In this document: piece after piece, positions 18,064 through 26,001 of the stretch | Layout of the letters: each line of letters begins with the position of its first letter | Numbering within the stretch: the first letter of the stretch is position 1 | From: Anaerolineae bacterium | GTDB taxonomy: Bacteria; Chloroflexota; Anaerolineae; 4572-78; J111 | NCBI GenBank assembly: GCA_022071955.1 | Contig: JAJVIM010000043.1 | Location: forward strand, 49,531 to 113,530 | Direction: 5' to 3' | DNA: 64,000 bases | Notes under the pieces: model-generated | The model's input: the letters and a program-made list of their open reading frames with translations, nothing else | Databases searched by the model: none | Told to the model about the DNA's origin: nothing | Position numbers and translations under genes: made by a program

Positions 18064-19569
18064 CTATTCGCCTCCGCCGCCCACAGCGTGCAGCATAATT
18101 GTTTCTTCGCTGGCTTCGGCGCGGGATAGCTCTTTAACCAGCCGGCCTTCGCGCATCACCATTATCCGGTCGCTCATGCCCAGCACCTCTGGCAGCTCGG
18201 AGGAGATCATAATAATGCCCACTCCCTGGTCGGCCAGATCGGCCATAATCTGGTAAATTTCAGACTTGCTGCCCACGTCGATGCCGCGGGTGGGTTCGTC
18301 CATAATAAACACCCGTGTGCCCAGGCTCAGCCAGCGGGCCAGCACCACTTTTTGCTGATTGCCGCCGCTCATATTAACCACCAGAAAACTGGCGCTGGGT
18401 GTTTTAATGCTGAGCTGCTTGATAAAACTTTGCACCAGTTCCAGCTCTTCGCGCAGTTTGATAATGCCAAACCGGCACAGCGCTTTAATGCCAGAGATGG
18501 TGGTGTTGGTGGTAACCGGCAGTTTCAGCAGCAGCCCCTGCCGTTTGCGGTCTTCCGTAACCAGCCCCACCCGCTGCCGGATGGCGTCGCCGGGGGAGCG
18601 AACTTTGTACATTTCGCCGTACAGCTTCATGTCGCCGCTGTGGTAGGGGTCGGCCCCAAAAATTACGCGGGCCAGCTCGGTGCGCCCGGAGCCGGTAATG
18701 CCGGCAAAGCCGATGATTTCGCCGGCGCGGAGGTTGAAGGAGATGTTGTGCAGCACGCCGGTGCGGGATACGTTGTTCACTTCCAGCAGCATGTCGCCGG
18801 GTTTGGGTTTGCGTTTGGGGTACACATCTTCCAGTTCCCGGCCAATCATCAGCCGCACCAGGTCATCCATCGATACCTCGGCAACATCGCGGGTATCAAT
18901 GTAGCGCCCGTCTTTCAGCACCGTCACCTGGTCGGCCAGTTCAAAAATCTCTTTGAGCCGGTGCGAAATGTAGATAATGCCGATGCCGCTGGCCTGAAGC
19001 GAGCGCACCACTTCAAACAGTTTTTCCAAATCCTTTTCACCCAGCACCGCCGATGGTTCATCCATAATAAGGATGCGGGTTTTGCGGTTGAGCGCCTTGG
19101 CAATTTCTACCAACTGCTGCTCGGCCACCGACAGGTTGGCGGTGGTAGAATCGACTGACAGCGTGACGCCCAGGCTGTCTAAAATTTCCTGAGCGCCTTT
19201 TTTGGCAGCGGCCCAATCTACCAGCGGCCCGTTTTTGGGGAGATGGCCCAGATAGATGTTTTCGGCCACGGTCAGGTGGGGGGCCAGGTTAAATTCCTGG
19301 TAAATGGTTGAAATGCCCAACGCCTGCGCATCCTGCGGGTTTCTGATGTCAACCGGCCGCCCTTCCCAAAAAATCTGGCCCTCGTCTTTGGTGTACGCCC
19401 CGGACAGAATTTTGATCAGCGTTGATTTGCCGGCCCCGTTTTCGCCCAACAGGGCGTGAACCTGGCCCTCTCTCACGGTGAGGTTTACCCCTTCCAGCGC
19501 CTTGACACCGGGAAACGTTTTGCCGATGTCTTTCATTTCCAGCAGAACTTTTCCAGTTGCTTGAGTCAT
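18064..19569 (-). CDS. Sugar ABC transporter ATP-binding protein (two-domain, RbsA/MglA type)
   Basis: 501 residues from ATG 19569, chosen because AGGAGG lies 9 bases upstream. Two nucleotide-binding domains: the first has Walker A GENGAGKST, signature LSVAEQQLVEIA and Walker B ILIMDEPS; the second has the degenerate Walker A GITGSGRTEL, signature MSGGNQQKVVLARWL and FIMDEPTRGIDVGSKSE. This asymmetric pattern is typical of CUT2 importers for ribose, galactose, xylose and similar sugars. It couples ATP hydrolysis to the permease encoded 13 bases upstream. The tandem binding protein is the first gene of the operon. Confidence 0.95.
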   Translation of the reverse strand: MTQATGKVLLEMKDIGKTFPGVKALEGVNLTVREGQVHALLGENGAGKSTLIKILSGAYTKDEGQIFWEGRPVDIRNPQDAQALGISTIYQEFNLAPHLTVAENIYLGHLPKNGPLVDWAAAKKGAQEILDSLGVTLSVDSTTANLSVAEQQLVEIAKALNRKTRILIMDEPSAVLGEKDLEKLFEVVRSLQASGIGIIYISHRLKEIFELADQVTVLKDGRYIDTRDVAEVSMDDLVRLMIGRELEDVYPKRKPKPGDMLLEVNNVSRTGVLHNISFNLRAGEIIGFAGITGSGRTELARVIFGADPYHSGDMKLYGEMYKVRSPGDAIRQRVGLVTEDRKRQGLLLKLPVTTNTTISGIKALCRFGIIKLREELELVQSFIKQLSIKTPSASFLVVNMSGGNQQKVVLARWLSLGTRVFIMDEPTRGIDVGSKSEIYQIMADLADQGVGIIMISSELPEVLGMSDRIMVMREGRLVKELSRAEASEETIMLHAVGGGGE

Positions 19570-19582
19570 AACCGTGCGCCTC

Positions 19583-20569
19583 CTAACTGCCCCGGTGCGA
19601 AAGCTGGTCAATAGATACCGCCACAATCACCAGCACACCGGTAATCAACACCTGATAAATCGATTCAACGCCCATCAATTGCAGGCCGTTGCGGAACACG
19701 CCCACAATGAGCGCCCCCACCAGCGTGCCCATAATATTGCCGCGGCCACCAAACAGGCTGGTGCCGCCCAGCACCACCGCGGTGATGCTTTCCAGGTTGG
19801 CGTTTTGGCCGGCTTGCGGATCGCCCACGCCGGTGCGGGCCGCCAGCAGCAGCCCGGCAATAGCGTAGCTCAGGGCGGCCACGCTATACACCCCAATCAA
19901 CAGCCGGGTCGTTGAGATACCGGCCAGCCGGGCGGCTTCCGGGTTATCGCCCACGGCGTACAGGTAACGGCCGGCGGGTGTTGAACGCAGTACAAACCAG
20001 GTGATAATAAACAGCACAAACATCAACACCGAACCGTAGGTAATGGCCGTGTCGCCAATTTTAAAAGTGTTGCCAAAAAAGAGCATCGCCGGCGGCAGGC
20101 CGGTTACCGTTTGGGTGGTGTAGATGCGGGTAAGGGCAAAGGCAATGTTCAGCGTACCCAGCGTCACAATAAACGGGGGCAGCCGAATAAACGTGACCAG
20201 AGCGCCGTTCATTACGCCAAAAGCCAGCGCCACCAGGATGCCGATGAGTATGGCCACAAACGGGTTCAACCCGTAGTCAACGGCCATGCTGGTCATAATG
20301 ACTGAGCTGAGGGCCATTACCGCCCCGTTAGAAAGGTCAATCCCGGCGGTCAAAATAACCAGGGTTTGCCCGATGGCCAGCGTACCCACCACCATCACCT
20401 GCTGCACAATCAGCGACATATTGGTGCCGGTCATAAACCGATCGGTTTGGGTAGAAAAAAAGATGCTGGCTAAAATTAACGCCGCAATCGGCCCAATAAT
20501 TGGCGAACCAAACAAGATGTTCAGCGCGCCGGAGCGGCGTTTGGTGATTCTGCTGACAACTGCGCTCAT
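19583..20569 (-). CDS. Sugar ABC transporter permease (RbsC type)
   Basis: 328 residues with about nine or ten hydrophobic segments. Contains the BPD_transp_2 hallmarks GQTLVILTAGIDLSNGAVMA and AVVLGGTSLFGGRGNIMGTLVGA, the latter near the coupling region. It forms the membrane channel of the CUT2 importer, probably as a homodimer. The ATPase gene follows 13 bases later. A strong stem-loop lies upstream, between this gene and the binding-protein gene, as expected where binding protein is made in excess. Confidence 0.94.
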   Translation of the reverse strand: MSAVVSRITKRRSGALNILFGSPIIGPIAALILASIFFSTQTDRFMTGTNMSLIVQQVMVVGTLAIGQTLVILTAGIDLSNGAVMALSSVIMTSMAVDYGLNPFVAILIGILVALAFGVMNGALVTFIRLPPFIVTLGTLNIAFALTRIYTTQTVTGLPPAMLFFGNTFKIGDTAITYGSVLMFVLFIITWFVLRSTPAGRYLYAVGDNPEAARLAGISTTRLLIGVYSVAALSYAIAGLLLAARTGVGDPQAGQNANLESITAVVLGGTSLFGGRGNIMGTLVGALIVGVFRNGLQLMGVESIYQVLITGVLVIVAVSIDQLSHRGS

Positions 20570-20597
20570 AACTAATCCTCCTTTGAAAATAGGACTC

Positions 20598-20736
20598 AGG
20601 GGTCAGGAGTCAGGAATTAGGGAACTCCTGACCCGGCTACTGCAAAATTGTGGCTGGAGTCCAAAACTACAGTTTTGGATTCCATTTTCATAACCGGGGT
20701 GGCGGCCCCGAGCCTGCGCTCCGGCCGCCACCCCGG
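20598..20736 (-). promoter_or_regulatory. Stem-loops between binding-protein and permease genes
   Basis: CCGGGGTGGCGGCC (20694-20707) pairs with GGCCGCCACCCCGG (20723-20736); a second hairpin pairs GGGTCAGGAGT (from 20598) with ACTCCTGACCC (to 20633). Read on the minus strand they follow the binding-protein stop codon. They probably stabilise the upstream message or partly terminate transcription. Confidence 0.7.
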
Positions 20737-20778
20737 CTGAGTGCTCTTTACCCGGTCAGGCCGGCGAGCGGGAAGCGA

Positions 20779-22902
20779 TTATTCGCCCCAGCAGTTTTCC
20801 AGACCAAACTTGGTGTCCTGGCTGTCAACGCCGGCTTGCGGTTTGTCGGTGATGAGGGTGACGCCGGTGTCGGTGTAGCCGGACGGTTTTTCGCCGGTGC
20901 GGACGTAGTTAAAGACCGTTTCCACACCGAGCGTGGCCATTTTCAACGGGTACTGCTGCGAGGTGGCCGCAATCTGGCCATCAACCACGCCGCGGGTGCC
21001 GGCGCAGCCGCCGTCAACGGACACAATCAGGATGTCGTTTTCTTTGCCGGCATTTTTAATGGCGGTGTACGCGCCAAAGGCGGCCGGTTCGTTGATGGTG
21101 TAAACCACGTTAATTTCGGGGTCTTTGGTGAGGCAGTTTTCCATGGCGGTCTGGCCTTTGGCCTGGTCGCCCTGGGTGTCCTGGCTGCACACCACTTCCG
21201 GGGTGTTCACGTTGTCGGTTGAGGAGGCATCGACTTCGGCCAACCCATAGCCCTTCATAAAACCGTTGTGGCGCAGCGCGCCGACGGTGATGCCCGGGGC
21301 CAGGTCCAGCGTGGCAATCTTGGGTACGGTATCGCCCATAGCCGCTTTAGCGTACTCGCCAATCAGCAGGCCGGCTTTGAAGTTATCGGTGGCAAACAGG
21401 GCGTCGGTGGCGTCCATCGGGTCGGTGGGGGTATCCAAAGCGATGACCAGCACGCCGGCGTCGCGGGCTTTCTGAATGGCCGGGACAATGGCTTTGGTGT
21501 CGCTGGGGGTGATCAAAATCCCTTTGGCCCCGGCGTTGACCATATTTTCAATGGCCGTAACCTGGGCTTCGTTGTCGCCGTCAAACGCGCCGGCGGCGGT
21601 GAGCAGCTTGGCGCCTAATTCATCGGCCTTAGCCTGCGCGCCCTCTTTCATTTTGACAAAGAAGGGGTTGGTTTCAGTTTTGGTGATGAGGCCAACAATA
21701 ACCGGCTCATCGCTGCCGCCGCTGGGGGCCGCGCCCTCGCTGCCGGATTGGCCGCTGGCCGCTTCAGCCGCTTTGGCCGCGTCGAGCGCGCCCGGGCTGG
21801 CGTCGCCCCAGCAGTTTTCAATGCCAAAGACCACGCCCTGGCTGTCAACGCCGGCTTGCGGTTTGTTGGTGATGAGGGTGACGCCGGTGTCGGTGTAGCC
21901 GGACGGTTTTTCGCCGGTTTTGGCGTAGTTGACCACAGCTTCCACGCCCATTGTGGCCATTTTCAGCGGGTACTGCTGCGAGGTGGCCGCAATCTGGCCG
22001 GCCACAACGCCTTCGGTGCCGGCGCAGCCGCCGTCAACGGAGACTACCAGCACGTCATTTTCTTTGCCGGCGTTTTTCAGGGCAGTGTACGCGCCAAAGG
22101 CGGCTGGTTCGTTGATGGTGTAAACCACGTTAATTTCGGGGTCTTTGGTGAGGCAGTTTTCCATGGCGGTCTGGCCTTTGGCCTGGTCGCCCTGGGTGTC
22201 CTGGCTGCACACCACTTCCGGGGTGTTCACGTTGTCGGTTGAGGAGGCATCGACTTCGGCCAACCCATAGCCCTTCATAAAACCGTTGTGGCGCAGCGCG
22301 CCGACGGTGATGCCCGGGGCCAGGTCCAGCGTGGCAATCTTGGGTACGGTATCGCCCATAGCCGCTTTAGCGTACTCGCCAATCAGCAGGCCGGCTTTGA
22401 AGTTATCGGTGGCAAACAGGGCGTCGGTGGCGTCCATCGGGTCGGTGGGGGTATCCAAAGCGATGACCAGCACGCCGGCGTCGCGGGCTTTCTGAATGGC
22501 CGGGACAATGGCTTTGGTGTCGCTGGGGGTGATCAAAATCCCTTTGGCCCCGGCGTTGACCATATTTTCAATGGCCGTAACCTGGGCTTCGTTGTCGCCG
22601 TCAAACGCGCCGGCGGCGGTGAGCAGCTTGGCGCCTAATTCATCGGCCTTGGCCTGCGCGCCCTCTTTCATTTTAACGAAGAAGGGGTTGGTTTCGGTTT
22701 TGGTGATCAAACCAACAATGATTTCGCCGCTTTCGGCGGCGGGGGCGGCTTCTTCTTTAGCCGGGGCGGCGGCTTCTTCTTTGGCCGGAGCAGCCTGCTC
22801 GGCCGGGGCCGCCGGGGCCGGGGTTGACGCGCCGCCGCAGGCGGCAAGCAGTACCATTAAAACCGCAACAATAGCGGTGATCAACAGTCGTTTGGTAAAC
22901 AT
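20779..22902 (-). CDS. Tandem-duplicated periplasmic sugar-binding lipoprotein
   Basis: 707 residues, about twice the length of a normal RbsB-type protein. A signal peptide ends VLLAAC (lipidated Cys22), then an alanine/glutamate/proline-rich linker. Two near-identical Peripla_BP_4 domains follow (about 59-375 and 400-707), each beginning VGLITKTETNPFFVKMKEG, with VSVDGGCAGT and NPEINVVYTINEP-like segments (KDPEINVVYTINEP). The linker GQSGSEGAAPSGGSDEP joins them. The repeats are offset by 1020 bp; 21121-21630 and 22141-22650 are almost identical at nucleotide level while flanks differ, pointing to recent duplication or gene conversion. It feeds the CUT2 permease. Only the first copy has a signal sequence, so the product is a two-headed receptor. 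AAGGAG precedes the ATG. Confidence 0.93.
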   Translation of the reverse strand: MFTKRLLITAIVAVLMVLLAACGGASTPAPAAPAEQAAPAKEEAAAPAKEEAAPAAESGEIIVGLITKTETNPFFVKMKEGAQAKADELGAKLLTAAGAFDGDNEAQVTAIENMVNAGAKGILITPSDTKAIVPAIQKARDAGVLVIALDTPTDPMDATDALFATDNFKAGLLIGEYAKAAMGDTVPKIATLDLAPGITVGALRHNGFMKGYGLAEVDASSTDNVNTPEVVCSQDTQGDQAKGQTAMENCLTKDPEINVVYTINEPAAFGAYTALKNAGKENDVLVVSVDGGCAGTEGVVAGQIAATSQQYPLKMATMGVEAVVNYAKTGEKPSGYTDTGVTLITNKPQAGVDSQGVVFGIENCWGDASPGALDAAKAAEAASGQSGSEGAAPSGGSDEPVIVGLITKTETNPFFVKMKEGAQAKADELGAKLLTAAGAFDGDNEAQVTAIENMVNAGAKGILITPSDTKAIVPAIQKARDAGVLVIALDTPTDPMDATDALFATDNFKAGLLIGEYAKAAMGDTVPKIATLDLAPGITVGALRHNGFMKGYGLAEVDASSTDNVNTPEVVCSQDTQGDQAKGQTAMENCLTKDPEINVVYTINEPAAFGAYTAIKNAGKENDILIVSVDGGCAGTRGVVDGQIAATSQQYPLKMATLGVETVFNYVRTGEKPSGYTDTGVTLITDKPQAGVDSQDTKFGLENCWGE

Positions 22903-23019
22903 TCTTCTTCACTCCTTGTCGGATGAATGCTAAATTTTTTAGGGTAGGTTCCGTATGCTACAATGACCGGGCCATAATTAAAGAGCGCAACCGGGCACCT
23001 ATTGCGCCGGCTGTAACCT

Positions 23020-23136
23020 CTAAACATTATGGTGTGCTGGGAGATGCCGCTCACTGCCAGGTTTGCCGGTATCTCCCTTTTTATTACAAAAGGGACGGAA
23101 TAGCAGTTGGAGCGCAGGGGGATCGCGAATGGGCAT
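23020..23136 (-). CDS. Possible 38-residue leader peptide of the sugar ABC operon
   Basis: A short frame (MPIRDPPALQLLF...) opens 7 bases after AAGGAGGTG, which is the best ribosome site of the region, and ends at TAG 118 bases before the binding-protein ATG. It lies just downstream of a sigma70-like promoter (23169-23197). A stem-loop (GGGAGATGCCG 23039-23049 with CGGTATCTCCC 23067-23077) is embedded in it. It may be a regulatory upstream ORF; read on the plus strand the same hairpin is followed by five T and would be a terminator. It is not known whether the peptide is made. Confidence 0.4.
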   Translation of the reverse strand: MPIRDPPALQLLFRPFCNKKGDTGKPGSERHLPAHHNV

Positions 23137-23168
23137 CGTCTTCACCTCCTTGTGCAGAGTTTGGCTTC

Positions 23169-23197
23169 AGTATAACGGGTGCGCCCGGCCGCGTCTA
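23169..23197 (-). promoter_or_regulatory. Sigma70-like promoter of the sugar ABC operon
   Basis: On the minus strand TAGACG (-35, 23192-23197) and TATACT (-10, 23169-23174) are separated by 17 bases. Transcription would start near 23162, about 25 bases before the leader ORF. Confidence 0.6.
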
Positions 23198-23270
23198 TTG
23201 GGTAAAAACTTATCTTTGGCGGAAAAATACTTATTCACCCGGAACGGGGGTTGTCAGGGTAAAAATTAAA

Positions 23271-23353
23271 TTATGACACTGTTATAAGGCAATTATAACT
23301 CAGTCATAATCTATTTATAACTGAGTTATAATCCGATTATAACTCAGTTATAA
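23271..23353. promoter_or_regulatory. Four 17-bp palindromes on an exact 22-bp period
   Basis: Copies at 23271, 23293, 23315 and 23337, consensus TTATAACTCAGTTATAA, separated by 5-base spacers. The last two are near-perfect palindromes, the outer ones have one or two changes. The 22-bp period is two helical turns, so bound dimers would line up on one face. They lie 75-180 bp upstream of the ABC operon promoter. Binding protein unknown. Confidence 0.75.
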
Positions 23354-23444
23354 TTTGTTTTTGCTTCCTGTAAATTTTCTGATTGATCGGGGAGAAGAAA
23401 AATTTCTCTCTTATGCAGATAAGCGAATCGGCGAGGCTGCGAAT

Positions 23445-23472
23445 GTAGGGGCGCTTCGCGAAGCGCCCCTAC
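23445..23472. repeat. GTAGGGGCG palindrome repeat, copy 4
   Basis: Perfect 28-base palindrome, GTAGGGGCGCTTCG and complement, flanked by CGAATG and CCAATTA as in copy 3. Confidence 0.75.
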
Positions 23473-23510
23473 CCAATTACTGGGGGTAGAAGCAGGTCGG
23501 GGTTGTAGCC

Positions 23511-23699
23511 CGACGGTCACGCTACAATACTGAGATTAGTTTGAAAACATAACTTTTGCACTGTCATTCCCGCATGTTTTAAGCGGGAATCCATCTTGGT
23601 GGGCCTACAGTGGATGCCCGATAAAAGCATTCGGGCATGACGCAACCAGGCTCTAAAAAGTTATGTTTTGATTCTGTTTTCAGTAAAGCGTGACCGTCG
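23511..23699. mobile_element. MITE-like element with 13-bp terminal inverted repeats
   Basis: CGACGGTCACGCT (23511-23523) is repeated inverted at 23687-23699; a second inverted pair, AAAACATAACTTTT, lies just inside. The centre is a GTCATTCCCGC / GCGGGAATCC and GGATGCCCG / CGGGCATGACG repeat of the widespread type also seen at 15302. No coding capacity and no clear target duplication. Confidence 0.7.
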
Positions 23700-23710
23700 C
23701 TGTTTATGCA

Positions 23711-25297
23711 CTAGGGGGTAAAGCCGTGGGGGTCCAGGCCCATCATGGTGACGTAGTGGCTGCTGAAATCCGGCAGGCTTTCCAGGTTGATCTGCCCGGC
23801 GTGGGCGGCCAGTTGTTCGGCGCGGGCAAAGCCTGTATCCGACAGGAAGAGCGCCGCGCCCAGCCCCGCGCCGTTGGCCACCGGATAAACCACCTCCGGC
23901 CGCACCGGCGGGATCATGCCCAGCGCCAGCACCGCCTCAACATTGAGCTGGCCGCCAAATGAGCCGGTCAGGTAGATGCGCTCCAAATCCGTCGCTTGCA
24001 GGCCGAGCTGTTGCAGCAGCAAATCCAGCGCCGCCCGGATGGCGCCTTTGGCCTTTTGCAGCTCGCGCACGTCCCACTGTTTGAACAACAGCCGGCCATC
24101 GGGGGTCAGTTCAATGTACCGCGCGCCCTTGGGATGGGTGCGCACGCGCTCGGCCAGGCGGGGCGGCTGCCGCGAAATCAGCCCGCTCGGTTCAATCACG
24201 CCGGCCTGCACCAACTGCTGAGTCAGGCTGAGCAGGCCGGAGCCGGTAACGCCTACCGGCGGCTCGTTGGCGATGGTGTTAAACACAAAATCGCTGCCGT
24301 TGAGCCGCACCTCGACAATTGCGCCATCAACGGCCCGGCTGCCGCACGAAATATTAACGCCTTCAAACGCCGGCCCGGCCGCGGTGGAGCCGGTTAAAAT
24401 GCGCCGGCCATCGGTGACCATCACTTCGCCATTGGTGCCCAGATCAACCGCGGCGATGGGCGCGCTGGCCCGGTCAAAATTAAAGTAGGCCAGGCAGGCC
24501 AGCGCATCGGAACCGACAAAGCCGCCAATCAGCGGCGGCAGCATCACCTGCGTGTGCGGCGGAAAAATACCGCCGGTAATAGCCGCGGCGTCGCGGATGG
24601 ATGCCGTTTGGCGGGGTTGAAACGGGATCACGGCCAGGGTGTCCACCGGAATTTGAGCCAGCAGGTGGTGCATGGCCGGGTTGCAGACAATGGTCGCCCG
24701 TTGGATGCGCTGCAACACGCTGGCCGGCAGCTTGAGCGAATCGACGGCCTGGTTAATGGAAGCCAGGGCCAGTTTGTGCAGCCGTTCGGCGTGGGCCGGG
24801 TCGCTTTTGGCCGCGGCCAGCCGGGAGATGACATCGCCGCCGTACACCGTTTGCTGGTTGAGGCTGCCGCCGCCGGCCACCACCTCGCCGTTGTCCAGCA
24901 TCGTTAAAAAGGCGGCCACCGTGGTTGAACCTAAATCGATGGCCAGCCCCAGCGGCACATTTTTATCGCGTTTGTAGCGGTTGCTGGCTTTGAAGATTTT
25001 GTTGGAGTAGACCACAATCGGGGCCAGCGTTACCTGCGCATCGCCGGTGAGCCGCGCCCGGCAGGCCAGCCGGTTGCCAACGGCCAGTTCGCCGGGGGTC
25101 AGGTTTTCGTGCTCAATGGCATCGGGGGGAGCCGCGCCGCTTTCCAGCAGCACCTTGCATTTGCCGCAGGTGCCGCGCCCGGCGCAGGGTTGTTCCAGCG
25201 GCAGGCCGGTGGCGGCGACGGCCTCGCCCACCAGCGTGCCGGCCTCAACCATAACCGTTTGCTGCTTTTCGCCGTAGATAACTGTGACTTGGGGCAT
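23711..25297 (-). CDS. Corrinoid activation protein (RACE/RamA type, 2Fe-2S plus ASKHA)
   Basis: 528 residues. The N-terminal ferredoxin domain has PCAGRGTCGKCKVLL; Cys38, Cys44, Cys47 and Cys79 match a [2Fe-2S] ligand pattern. The rest is the DUF4445 ASKHA-fold ATPase region (LAIDLGSTTVAAFL, GGFVGSDALACL, DLGTNGEVMV, IYLTGSFGGQLN). Such proteins use ATP to re-reduce the inactive Co(II) corrinoid to Co(I). It is the last gene of a methyl-transfer operon with the corrinoid protein, and its start overlaps the DUF1638 stop by one base. Cytoplasmic. Confident at family level. Confidence 0.92.
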   Translation of the reverse strand: MPQVTVIYGEKQQTVMVEAGTLVGEAVAATGLPLEQPCAGRGTCGKCKVLLESGAAPPDAIEHENLTPGELAVGNRLACRARLTGDAQVTLAPIVVYSNKIFKASNRYKRDKNVPLGLAIDLGSTTVAAFLTMLDNGEVVAGGGSLNQQTVYGGDVISRLAAAKSDPAHAERLHKLALASINQAVDSLKLPASVLQRIQRATIVCNPAMHHLLAQIPVDTLAVIPFQPRQTASIRDAAAITGGIFPPHTQVMLPPLIGGFVGSDALACLAYFNFDRASAPIAAVDLGTNGEVMVTDGRRILTGSTAAGPAFEGVNISCGSRAVDGAIVEVRLNGSDFVFNTIANEPPVGVTGSGLLSLTQQLVQAGVIEPSGLISRQPPRLAERVRTHPKGARYIELTPDGRLLFKQWDVRELQKAKGAIRAALDLLLQQLGLQATDLERIYLTGSFGGQLNVEAVLALGMIPPVRPEVVYPVANGAGLGAALFLSDTGFARAEQLAAHAGQINLESLPDFSSHYVTMMGLDPHGFTP

Positions 25298-26001
25298 CAG
25301 GCGTCTCGCATAAACTGGCTCTGGCTCAGCGTGCCGCCGGGCGGGATCACCAGAAATTCGTCATCGGCCAGGCTGAGGTTACCGGCAATGGCGACCAGCT
25401 TGCGCACGTACACATCGGAACCGAGCAACTCGCTGTAGCTCATCCCCCAGCGCGAGCAGTATTCGGCCACTTTTTTGGCCTGCGGCCGATACTCGTCCAG
25501 ATCGGACTGGTTGTGAGCTACCAGCGTTAGCCGCCGGTAGTGGCGATACTGCTGGTCCATCAGCCAGTCGGCGTCTTCCGGACCGTAGGTGGCCACGTAT
25601 TTTTCGTGTTCGGCCAGCGGATTGGTGCCGGCTTCCAGCCAGCCTTTGCTCAGCCAGTACGTCCCCGGCGACTCGTTGAATTCGCGGCGGTAGGCTGCGT
25701 ACGACCCCAAAAAAATGGCGATGCAGTCATCGGTGCGCGGGATGAGCAGCGTGTGCGGCCCGGCTTTGATGTCGTTGAGGCCGTTGCCGCACAGCCCGTA
25801 GCCCAGCACCACCAAACTGGGCGTGCTGATGCTGTCGATGGCGGCCTGCACGGTTGAGCGGAGCTGTTTGGGCACGGAGTGCAGCCCGTAATCCAGAAAG
25901 GTGATCTGCTCGGCCAACTCCGGCGGCAGAAAACGCTCCATTAAATCCTGAAACACCTGGCAGGCCACAATCACCACCGGCAGTTGGGGGTTGGTTGTCA
26001 T
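25297..26001 (-). CDS. DUF1638 domain protein of corrinoid methyl-transfer operons
   Basis: 234 residues. VVIVACQVFQDLMERFL, LDYGLHSVP, VLGYGLCGNGL and IPRTDDCIAIFLGS are the recognisable DUF1638 segments, including conserved cysteines at about 14 and 72. The family is commonly encoded beside corrinoid-dependent methyltransferases but its biochemical role is not established to my knowledge. Overlaps of 4 bases with the methyltransferase upstream and 1 base with the activator downstream show tight operon organisation. It may aid metal or cofactor handling; that is a guess. Confidence 0.85.
   Translation of the reverse strand: MTTNPQLPVVIVACQVFQDLMERFLPPELAEQITFLDYGLHSVPKQLRSTVQAAIDSISTPSLVVLGYGLCGNGLNDIKAGPHTLLIPRTDDCIAIFLGSYAAYRREFNESPGTYWLSKGWLEAGTNPLAEHEKYVATYGPEDADWLMDQQYRHYRRLTLVAHNQSDLDEYRPQAKKVAEYCSRWGMSYSELLGSDVYVRKLVAIAGNLSLADDEFLVIPPGGTLSQSQFMRDA

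Noticed and set aside
22923..23276. 117-codon plus-strand ORF upstream of the ABC operon
   Set aside because: It overlaps the promoter, leader ORF and hairpin on the other strand and shows no protein-like pattern.
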